From assembly GCF_000020605.1 (NCBI RefSeq), contig NC_012781.1, positions 1,302,001-1,366,000 of the forward strand: 64,000 nt of DNA, read 5' to 3'. Shown piece by piece: positions 1 through 7,055 of the stretch. This DNA comes from Agathobacter rectalis ATCC 33656. Its GTDB lineage: Bacteria; Bacillota; Clostridia; Lachnospirales; Lachnospiraceae. The translations under genes were made by a program, and so were the position numbers. Under the pieces are notes generated by a model. It was given only the letters and a program-made list of their open reading frames with translations. It was not told the origin of the DNA and did not search any database. Numbering within the stretch: position 1 is the first letter of the stretch; the number at the start of each line of letters is the position of its first letter.

Positions 1-1
1 C

Positions 2-250
2 AATCTGCACCTCATAGGAGGCAGGGATGTGCTTGACAGCGAGGACTTTATGGTAAGCAATCTGCTTCTCCCAATTGGCTCACTGGTTTATCTGCTTTTT
101 TGTGTGACAAAGTGGGGCTGGGGCTTTGATAAGTATATAGATGAGGCAAATACAGGATCAGGACTTAAGATTTCAAGGAAGCTTAAACCGTATTTTCAGT
201 TCATACTGCCGCTTTTAATTTTGTTTATTTTTATCCAGGGATTGATATAG
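2..250 (+). CDS. Sodium-coupled transporter of the NSS family, C-terminal end (partial)
   Basis: The frame is open to the left edge, so only the last 82 or so residues are visible. They contain two hydrophobic helices, one around FMVSNLLLPIGSLVYLLFCV and one at the extreme C-terminus (FILPLLILFIFIQGLI). The stretch D-x-x-D-F-x-x-SN-x-LLP-x-G before the first helix matches the penultimate helix of neurotransmitter:sodium symporter (SNF) family proteins, inner-membrane carriers that import amino acids or similar solutes with sodium. The substrate cannot be inferred from this fragment. The next gene begins 39 bp downstream and could be cotranscribed. The family call rests on a short segment, so it is moderately secure. 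Confidence 0.6.
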   Translation, partial: NLHLIGGRDVLDSEDFMVSNLLLPIGSLVYLLFCVTKWGWGFDKYIDEANTGSGLKISRKLKPYFQFILPLLILFIFIQGLI

Positions 251-289
251 TTATGTAGTTTTTGAAAATCAGACAGGAGAGTGTAAAAT

Positions 290-1195
290 ATGTTAGACCA
301 GAATACCTTTATAGAGACAGTGCAGAGCGTGGCCGAGATTATCAGGACATCAGCGGAGCCGATAGGCAGAGATGAAATCATGTCTTATTTTAAGGATATG
401 GAGCTTAATAAGGCGCAGGAGGATATGGTATTTGAATTTCTCATCACACCGCATGAGCAGGAGAATGAGAGTGCAGGCGATTATGAGGATGAATCACATG
501 AGGACGAATTACATGGGGATGAATCGTCTGAAAATGCTGCATTGAACAATATAATTTACTCAGAAGGAGATTCGATGGCTGCCATAGCAGGTGGAAAGAA
601 TAATAAGGCCAAGCAGGATAATGAAGCTGAGCCTGATATAGACGAGGACAGCCTTATCCCGGATTCACCTATGTTTAGGATGTATCTTGAGGAGCTTGAA
701 GAGATACCTGATTACACAAAGGCCGAGCAGGACGATATGTACAAAAAGCTGCTTGCAGGTGATGAGAGTGTGATACACACTATATCAAATTTCTGGCTCA
801 AAAGTGTGCTTGCCATGGCAAAGAAGCTTGCCGTTACATCAGAGGGCTTTGAGGACGTAGTACAGGAGGGAAACATGGGACTTTTCATGTGCCTTACTGA
901 GCTCTGTGGCTGCGGGGATGAGATAGATGTGGAAAAAGAGCTTTTGGATGCCATAGAGGAGTCTATGAAAGAGTGTATCAGGGAGCAGACCGGTGAGGAT
1001 GAGAGCGAGAATACTGTGGTAGGAAAGGTTTCATTAGTAAACCGTGCAGTGGAGAAACTAAAATCCGATAAGGGTTTCGAGCCGAGTCTTAGTGAGCTTT
1101 CAGGCTACACCGGCGTGGATGAGGAGGAGCTTGAAAAGCTTCTGGAGCTTATCAAAAAGGCTGATGTGGAGAAAAATAAACAGGACAGTAAATAA
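290..1195 (+). CDS. Sigma-70-like protein without region 4
   Basis: A 301-residue protein. Residues 1-125 are acidic and low in complexity, rich in Glu and Asp. Residues ~126-210 (SPMFRMYLEELEEIP then LLAGDE and FEDVVQEGNMGLF) resemble sigma-70 regions 1.2 to 2.2, which bind core RNA polymerase. Residues ~240-290 (KLKSDKGFEPSLSELSGYTGVDEEELEKLLEL) resemble region 3. The aromatic, basic DNA-melting part (2.3-2.4) is not recognisable and the helix-turn-helix of region 4 is absent. It may therefore bind polymerase without recognising a -35 element, or be a decayed sigma factor. A GGAGAG ribosome binding site sits ~9 bp before the ATG. The frame is intact and codon use is normal, which argues against a pseudogene. 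No precise function is assigned. Confidence 0.6.
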   Translation: MLDQNTFIETVQSVAEIIRTSAEPIGRDEIMSYFKDMELNKAQEDMVFEFLITPHEQENESAGDYEDESHEDELHGDESSENAALNNIIYSEGDSMAAIAGGKNNKAKQDNEAEPDIDEDSLIPDSPMFRMYLEELEEIPDYTKAEQDDMYKKLLAGDESVIHTISNFWLKSVLAMAKKLAVTSEGFEDVVQEGNMGLFMCLTELCGCGDEIDVEKELLDAIEESMKECIREQTGEDESENTVVGKVSLVNRAVEKLKSDKGFEPSLSELSGYTGVDEEELEKLLELIKKADVEKNKQDSK

Positions 1196-1263
1196 TCTGT
1201 GGCATTTGTAGATTTGTGTCATATATTAAACCATACCTGAATATATGAAAGGATGGAAAATAT

Positions 1264-2115
1264 ATGGCACGATTTACTAATCAGGCACAGCTTCGTTATG
1301 GCAACAATGTAGCCAATTCAAATATAGCAGTCGGAGAAATACTGGAGGTGCTTTCTGCTACGAAAACAGCAGTCAAAAACACCTACAATCAAAACGATAC
1401 AATAACCTATGTGGTGAGCATCGTAAACTCCGGAAATACCGCGATAAACGGTCTGACACTTTCTGACAATCTAGGTGCTTATACCTTTAACACCAACACT
1501 CTTGTACCATTAACCTATGTGAATAATACCACAAAATACTATACAAACGGCACACTCCAGGCAGCGCCTGCAGTAACCCAGGGACCGCCTCTTAGCATAA
1601 CAGGCATAAATGTCCCGGCAGGTGGCAATGCAACTGTCATCTATGAGGCAGCGTTAAATGAGTATGCTCCTCTTGGCACAGAGGCATCTGTCACAAACAC
1701 CGCTACAGTAAGCGGCACAGGAATCACTCCGGTCACAGCAGCAGAGACAGTAAATGCCGAGGCTGCACCAAATCTTGCAATTACTAAGTCAGTAAGCCCT
1801 GTTCCTGTGACGGAAAACGGTACACTGACCTATACCTTCAGGATTCAAAACTACGGAAGCGTTGCGGCAACCAATACCACAGGCGTGGTTATAACAGACA
1901 CATTTGCTCCGGTTTTGAACAATCTTACAGCCGCATTAAACGGCACAGCCTGGACCGCAGCTACAGATTACACTTACAATGAGGCGACAGGCACATTTTC
2001 GAGCACGGCAGGTGCAATCACTGTTCCGGCTGCAACCTACACACAGGATAGCACAACCGGTGCGTGGATTGTCACACCGGGTGAGAGCACACTTGTCATC
2101 ACCGGAACAGTGTAG
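1264..2115 (+). CDS. DUF11 repeat protein, no signal peptide
   Basis: A 283-residue protein built from two DUF11-like beta-sandwich repeats, roughly residues 25-155 and 165-283. Typical marks are Y-x-V-x-I-x-N-x-G-N and SVTNTATVSG in the first repeat and TYTFRIQNYGS with ITDTF in the second. It is rich in Thr, Asn, Ala and Val and almost lacks Cys and charged clusters, as surface adhesins do. There is no N-terminal signal peptide, transmembrane helix or LPxTG sorting signal; it starts directly MARFTNQAQLRYG. An AAAGGATGG ribosome binding site precedes the ATG. Similar stand-alone DUF11 proteins occur in Clostridia. A structural or spore/cell-surface role is possible, but export would need an unrecognised route. 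Confidence 0.7.
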   Translation: MARFTNQAQLRYGNNVANSNIAVGEILEVLSATKTAVKNTYNQNDTITYVVSIVNSGNTAINGLTLSDNLGAYTFNTNTLVPLTYVNNTTKYYTNGTLQAAPAVTQGPPLSITGINVPAGGNATVIYEAALNEYAPLGTEASVTNTATVSGTGITPVTAAETVNAEAAPNLAITKSVSPVPVTENGTLTYTFRIQNYGSVAATNTTGVVITDTFAPVLNNLTAALNGTAWTAATDYTYNEATGTFSSTAGAITVPAATYTQDSTTGAWIVTPGESTLVITGTV

Positions 2116-2163
2116 CGGCAGAGGTGATTAATTTTAAGAATTGTTTAATTTAAGGGATAAAAG

Positions 2164-2192
2164 TTGAAATATTGATACTAAATATGTAAAAT
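2164..2192 (+). promoter_or_regulatory. Putative sigma-A promoter of the moxR operon
   Basis: TTGAAA (2164-2169) and TAAAAT (2187-2192) are separated by 17 bp, about 75 bp before the preferred moxR start. It is the best housekeeping promoter match in this intergenic region. Confidence 0.5.
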
Positions 2193-2268
2193 ATATATAG
2201 CTGTTTATGAATAAGATGATGAAGATGATCATCGGCAGTTTAAAATGATTAACCGGGGGATAAGACAA

Positions 2269-3222
2269 ATGAATAATGCACAGTTAGTGATAGACGAAGT
2301 AAAAAAGGCAGTAAAGGGCAAGGATGATTGTATCATCAAGGCATTTGCTGCCTTTTTGGCAGGTGGACATATACTGCTTGAGGATGTGCCGGGAGTGGGA
2401 AAGACTACGCTTGCAGTAGCTTTTTCAAGGGCGATGGCGCTTGTGAATCACAGAGTACAGTTCACTCCGGATGTGCTGCCTGCTGATATACTTGGCTTTT
2501 CGATGTATCAGAAGCAGACCGGAGAGTTTGTGTACCGCGAGGGTGCCGTGATGTGTAATCTGTTTCTGGCAGATGAGATTAACAGAACAAGTCCCAAAAC
2601 ACAGTCTGCGCTCCTGGAGGTTATGGAGGAGGGAAATGTCACTGTGGATGGAATAAGCAGGAAGGTCCCGGAGCCGTTTATAGTGATGGCCACTCAAAAT
2701 CCAAAGGGCAGCGCCGGTACACAGTTGTTGCCGGAGTCACAGCTTGACAGGTTTATGATATGTATGAGCATGGGATATCCTTCACATGAGGCAGAGGTGG
2801 ATATCGCAAAGGGCAAAAGTGTGAAGGCTGATGAGTATACGATAAAGCCTGTTATGAATGCACAGGGACTTGTTGAGATGCAGGGAGAGGTTGAACAGGT
2901 GTTTATACATGACAGTATTTATTCGTACATTGTGGATCTGGTTGATGCGACAAGGACAAGTCCGTACATTGAGCTTGGAGTGAGTCCGAGAGGTACGATT
3001 GCGTGTGTTAGGATGGCAAAGGCATATGCGTATCTGAGTGGGCGAAGCTATGTCATACCATCTGATGTGGTTTCTGTATTTGCGGATGTGACAAAGCACA
3101 GAATCGTGCTAAATACCAAGGCGAGAGTATCACACGTATCAGAGCTTTCAGTGATAGATGAGATACTAAAGGCTGTAAAACAGCCGACAACTTATGTGAA
3201 AAAGGCAGGTAATCGTGATTAG
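2269..3222 (+). CDS. MoxR-family AAA+ ATPase
   Basis: A cytoplasmic AAA+ ATPase of the MoxR class, which acts as a chaperone-like remodeller, commonly with DUF58 and transglutaminase partners. Visible motifs are Walker A PGVGKTTLA (residues ~41-49), Walker B LFLADEINR, sensor 1 ATQNP, and the lid containing LGVSPRG. The length of 317 residues is typical. A longer frame opens at 2245, but GGGGGA lies 8 bp before the ATG at 2269 and no Shine-Dalgarno precedes 2245, so 2269 is preferred. It overlaps the DUF58 gene by 8 bp and forms an operon with it and the transglutaminase. The family is certain; the client process is unknown. Confidence 0.88.
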   Translation: MNNAQLVIDEVKKAVKGKDDCIIKAFAAFLAGGHILLEDVPGVGKTTLAVAFSRAMALVNHRVQFTPDVLPADILGFSMYQKQTGEFVYREGAVMCNLFLADEINRTSPKTQSALLEVMEEGNVTVDGISRKVPEPFIVMATQNPKGSAGTQLLPESQLDRFMICMSMGYPSHEAEVDIAKGKSVKADEYTIKPVMNAQGLVEMQGEVEQVFIHDSIYSYIVDLVDATRTSPYIELGVSPRGTIACVRMAKAYAYLSGRSYVIPSDVVSVFADVTKHRIVLNTKARVSHVSELSVIDEILKAVKQPTTYVKKAGNRD

Positions 3223-4252
3223 TTTTTTGATAGGAATAATTACTGCGGCAATAGTTTTTTATATGTCGATGATATACGGTAATGCTGCGCTGGCACTGCT
3301 TGGCTGCTTTATGTGTGTGTTTATGGTGCTGACATTTATAGCATTGCTTGTAAAGGCGCACCGGGCGGTGGCAGCTATAAACATTCCGATAGCTATCGCC
3401 ACACAGGGCGAGAGTATCAGGGTGAGTCTTTCCTGCCGGCTGAAGGAGGCAGGCTTTTATGGTGTAAAATACCGTGTAACGGTGAAAAATAATTTATCCG
3501 GCGAAAAAAGTACAAAATGGCTGTCAGGAGGCAGTGATTTTTTGTACAGCGTGAACCTGTGCGGCAATTATGAATTTGAGCTTGTAAGGATAAAGCTATA
3601 TGACTTTTCAAGGCTTTTTTATGTCACGAAAAGAGTTAAAAAATATGCAAATGTTGAGGTGATGCCGCAGATTGATGAGATTCCTGTCAGGATAACGGAC
3701 AGAGTGAGAAATTTCTTTGGGGATTCTGATATCTATGATGATTTAAGACCCGGATATGATCCGTCGGAGCTGTTTGATGTCAGAGAGTTTCAAAACGGTG
3801 ACAGGCTGCAGAGTGTGCATTGGAAGCTTTCTGCAAGGACTGATGAGCTGATGGTAAAGGAAAACAGCCTGCCAAAGGCATGTGCCGTGGCCATAGTCGC
3901 AGACTTAAAGGGGATAAAGAAGGGCAGACAGACGGATGCATTTATGAAGCTTCTTGTCTCACTTTCCTTTTCGCTTATGGATCAAAAATGCTCTCATTAT
4001 GTGGCGTGGTATGATACCGCCATAAACGATATTGTGAGAGCCAGAGTGGATGACGAGGAGGGCTTTTACATATTTTTGAACAGTTTTCTTAAAATAAAGC
4101 CGGATACAAAAAATGATGCACTTTTTTTGTATGAGGAAAAGTACCGGGCAGAAAAGCTTGTGTGTCTGCTTAGTGTGGACGGAAGACTTCAGATAAAAAG
4201 GGGAGAGGAGATAGTTGGCAGAGCGGATGAAAAAAACGAGATTGTCATTTAG
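3215..4252 (+). CDS. DUF58 domain protein
   Basis: A 345-residue membrane-attached protein that starts at GTG inside the end of the MoxR ATPase gene. Two hydrophobic helices occupy residues ~1-20 and ~25-48. The DUF58 signature lies around residues 175-215 (RPGYDPSELFDVREFQNGD followed by SVHWKLSARTDELMVKE). DUF58 proteins have a von Willebrand A-like fold and are almost always paired with a MoxR ATPase, as here. It overlaps the next gene by 38 bp, so the three are translationally coupled. The family function is not established; a role in assembling or maturing an envelope complex is an inference from the gene trio. Confidence 0.85.
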   Translation: MISFLIGIITAAIVFYMSMIYGNAALALLGCFMCVFMVLTFIALLVKAHRAVAAINIPIAIATQGESIRVSLSCRLKEAGFYGVKYRVTVKNNLSGEKSTKWLSGGSDFLYSVNLCGNYEFELVRIKLYDFSRLFYVTKRVKKYANVEVMPQIDEIPVRITDRVRNFFGDSDIYDDLRPGYDPSELFDVREFQNGDRLQSVHWKLSARTDELMVKENSLPKACAVAIVADLKGIKKGRQTDAFMKLLVSLSFSLMDQKCSHYVAWYDTAINDIVRARVDDEEGFYIFLNSFLKIKPDTKNDALFLYEEKYRAEKLVCLLSVDGRLQIKRGEEIVGRADEKNEIVI

Positions 4253-6854
4253 GAAAAGCAGATGGCAGAGATCTGATACAAATGAGATAAAGCCTGATTA
4301 TAATAATGTATTTACAGTGCTTGGTGTCCTGCTTACTGAACTTGCCAATGCAGCTGCAGCAGTACTTCTTACGGTGTGTGCAGTGTCTGTTGTGAATACG
4401 ACCGTTTCACATGTGAGATGCCCATATTATGTGTATGTGTGGCTGTTTATTTTTTCGGTGATAAGCGGCTTTATAAACAGGCTTACATCGCTTGACACAA
4501 GAAAATGGGTGCGCCATGCGATAAATACGGGGCTGCTGCTTGTATTTGTGCTTGGAGTGTTTATTGCAAACTGGCAGGCTGCAGAGCATATAAAAGACGG
4601 CTTTTTGTATGTAAAGGGCAGGTATCTTGAGATAATAAATGTGTACTATGGCACTTCATTTGTCTGTCCAAAGGGCGATAAAGCCTTTGCGGGGGCGTTT
4701 GTTGGCTTTGTATCGTTTATAGTTATGCTTTTGCTGGTGACACTGGCGGTTCAAATTAAAAGAAAACGCATGCTCACATTATTTCCAACGCTTATGCTTG
4801 CGGTACAGCTGTGCATAGGCAAAAGCCCAAGTGTCAGCGAGGTTGTTATGCTCACGCTGTGTACACTCTGGTGTCTTATCGCAGATGGCAACGCACGCAC
4901 AGTGGCAGGATATGATGCAAATGGCAGTGCACAGGGCAATGAGGCTTTAAGGATAGCGGCGGCGTTTTTATACATGGCGGCGGTGTCTGCAGTACTTTTC
5001 ATATGTGTATTTTCATTTAAACCTCTTGCTGATACACTTGCCGATAAAAAGCCACAGATGCTTGCCTTTCAAAAGGATTTGGAGGGCAGCGTAAAATCAT
5101 TCTTCAGCGTGGGGATTGATTTACAGGATGGCACGGTTAGTAATCACTATCCAAGCTACAGTGAAAAAACAGTGATGACGGTAGAAGCATCATCAGGCGC
5201 ACCTTCTAATATTTATCTGAGAAGCTTCTACGGTGATACCTATGAGAATGGCAGATGGATTAAAAAGTCTGATTTTTCCGGGATGGAAAAAGAGTATCAT
5301 GATGCTTCAAGGATGACAGCCTGGCAGACTACAATCGGATTAGCAACGCTGCTTGATGGTTATTATGATGATGAGACCAATCCGGCCACCGAAAAGTATA
5401 CAATCACGATGGAGAAGCTTTCCACCAAATACGCCTATTTACCGTACTGTATAGACCCATACAGTATAGATGCCAAGGGTGATATAGATTTTGACGAAGA
5501 CTTTTTTATCACAAAGGATAAAGGGACAAAGACTATCGAGGTGTCGGCGTGCCCCGGCTTTTTCGATGGTAGTCTGGAAATGTCTATCCTTGAGCCGGAG
5601 CAGCCTCTTGAGGTCAATAATGATTTCTATGCGGCATACAATAATTATGTAATGGAAAACTATACTGCAAAGCAGGGTGGTGACGGGATTGTTGCGGAAG
5701 ATGCAAAGTGGCTTCTTAGGACAGGACAGCTCACAAGCAATATGATGTATACAGGCTATATAAGAGAAAATGATGCCAACAGGATTGCGGCAGCACAGCT
5801 GGTGCAGCAGTTTCTGACATCGAAGGCTTTTAAGTACAGCAAAAATCCTCCTTCCACAGGTGGTAAGGATGTAGTTGAAAATTTCCTCTCAAATAGCAGA
5901 CAGGGCTTTTGTGTGCATTTTGCATCGGCTGGCACGATGATACTCAGACAGATGGGCGTTCCATGCCGTTATGTAAGCGGATACTGTGCAAAGGAGGACA
6001 GCTTCAAATCCGGTGAAAATGATGAGGATATATGTGAGGTGAAGGATTCGCAGTCGCATGCTTGGGTTGAAATATATCTGGATGATTTCGGATGGATTCC
6101 GGTGGAGATGACACCGGGATATTTTGAGTATGTGACAGGTGAGAATCCGTTTGACTATATTGGTGTCAACGGAAAGAAAACAAACACCGGTGCTGCTTAT
6201 AATGATAGTGAGCATATGAATGATACTGCGGCAGATGAAGATGCTGCAAATGAAGATACAAAAAATACAGATGCAGAAAATGATGACACAGCAAAAGATG
6301 ATACATCAAAAGCTGCAGCAAACAGTACATCAGGTGATGGCAGTGAGAAGGCTTATGGTTCACAGTCAGGTGCGGATAAACGTACAGATGCTCAGAACTC
6401 AAAAACGAGACTTCATATACCACCGGTGATTTTAAAAACCTCACTCTGTGTGATTTTTCTGACTGCACTTACAGCCATCATAGTTTATATCAAAAGGCGA
6501 AGAAATATTTTGTGGGAAGCAAGACTTGAAAAAAGGGTGAAAAAATGCCGTTACAGCAGGGCTGCAATAATGATAAACAACCGCATCTACAAAGGACTGG
6601 GACATCCTTCAAAAAACAGGACAGATGAGCTTTATCTGGCTAACCTTAAGGAAAAATACTGCGGACCGGATTATTGCGGAATCCACTGGGACGAGTACAT
6701 GCGCATCATACAAAAGGCTGTGTATTCATCAGAGGGCATCACGGGGGAAGAATGCTTTATGGTGATGGAAACATGGAGGCGTCTGGAGAAAAAAGACATT
6801 AGACATAATTCACAAAAAAACATGTATAAAAACAGCATGATTAACAAAAAATAA
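4215..6854 (+). CDS. Membrane transglutaminase-like protein (TgpA type)
   Basis: An 879-residue protein. An N-terminal block of about six membrane helices (residues ~25-275) is followed by a large extracytoplasmic part with a transglutaminase/cysteine protease core at ~555-640. The Cys is in GFCVHF (~565) and the His in SHAWVEIY (~614). The usual third residue, the Asp of a DPT motif, is Glu here (VEMTPGY). Then come an Asp/Ala/Thr-rich linker (~660-725), one more helix (~735-757) and a basic cytoplasmic tail. TTG at 4215 follows AGGAG by 4 bp; an in-frame ATG at 4227 is the alternative. It ends the MoxR-DUF58 operon, and the ensemble probably modifies envelope or exported proteins, substrate unknown. 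Confidence 0.82.
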   Translation: MAERMKKTRLSFRKSRWQRSDTNEIKPDYNNVFTVLGVLLTELANAAAAVLLTVCAVSVVNTTVSHVRCPYYVYVWLFIFSVISGFINRLTSLDTRKWVRHAINTGLLLVFVLGVFIANWQAAEHIKDGFLYVKGRYLEIINVYYGTSFVCPKGDKAFAGAFVGFVSFIVMLLLVTLAVQIKRKRMLTLFPTLMLAVQLCIGKSPSVSEVVMLTLCTLWCLIADGNARTVAGYDANGSAQGNEALRIAAAFLYMAAVSAVLFICVFSFKPLADTLADKKPQMLAFQKDLEGSVKSFFSVGIDLQDGTVSNHYPSYSEKTVMTVEASSGAPSNIYLRSFYGDTYENGRWIKKSDFSGMEKEYHDASRMTAWQTTIGLATLLDGYYDDETNPATEKYTITMEKLSTKYAYLPYCIDPYSIDAKGDIDFDEDFFITKDKGTKTIEVSACPGFFDGSLEMSILEPEQPLEVNNDFYAAYNNYVMENYTAKQGGDGIVAEDAKWLLRTGQLTSNMMYTGYIRENDANRIAAAQLVQQFLTSKAFKYSKNPPSTGGKDVVENFLSNSRQGFCVHFASAGTMILRQMGVPCRYVSGYCAKEDSFKSGENDEDICEVKDSQSHAWVEIYLDDFGWIPVEMTPGYFEYVTGENPFDYIGVNGKKTNTGAAYNDSEHMNDTAADEDAANEDTKNTDAENDDTAKDDTSKAAANSTSGDGSEKAYGSQSGADKRTDAQNSKTRLHIPPVILKTSLCVIFLTALTAIIVYIKRRRNILWEARLEKRVKKCRYSRAAIMINNRIYKGLGHPSKNRTDELYLANLKEKYCGPDYCGIHWDEYMRIIQKAVYSSEGITGEECFMVMETWRRLEKKDIRHNSQKNMYKNSMINKK

Positions 6855-6873
6855 ATTCGTTGGGAAAATTGTG

Positions 6874-6902
6874 TTGAAATGATAAAGCTTCTGTGATATA
6901 AA
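6874..6902 (+). promoter_or_regulatory. Putative sigma-A promoter of the PTS gene
   Basis: TTGAAA (6874-6879), a 17-bp spacer and TATAAA (6897-6902). The expected start point, near 6909, puts the antiterminator-like element at the very 5' end of the transcript, the normal arrangement for such leaders. Confidence 0.6.
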
Positions 6903-6906
6903 CTTT

Positions 6907-6986
6907 AACAGACGTGTTACTTTTAGGGAGGCATTTGTCGTACATAACTTTTAACAGGGTTAGTGTATGATAAGTGCCTCCTTTTT
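6907..6986 (+). promoter_or_regulatory. Antiterminator/terminator leader (RAT-like) of the PTS gene
   Basis: An intrinsic terminator is formed by GGAGGCATTT (6927-6936) and AAGTGCCTCC (6972-6981), followed by five T. Its 5' arm overlaps a segment at about 6908-6940 containing ACGTGTTACTTTTAGGGAGGC. This resembles the ribonucleic antiterminator of BglG/GlcT-type regulators, whose ptsG form also has ACGTGTTACT and AGGCAT. Protein binding to the first element would block the terminator. The terminator is plain in the sequence; the antiterminator identity rests on recalled consensus. Confidence 0.6.
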
Positions 6987-7055
6987 GTCGCTGGAGCAAA
7001 AAAGAATGATAGGTGCAAATCGGTACATACCCTGCATTTATAGGAGGAAAAGCTC

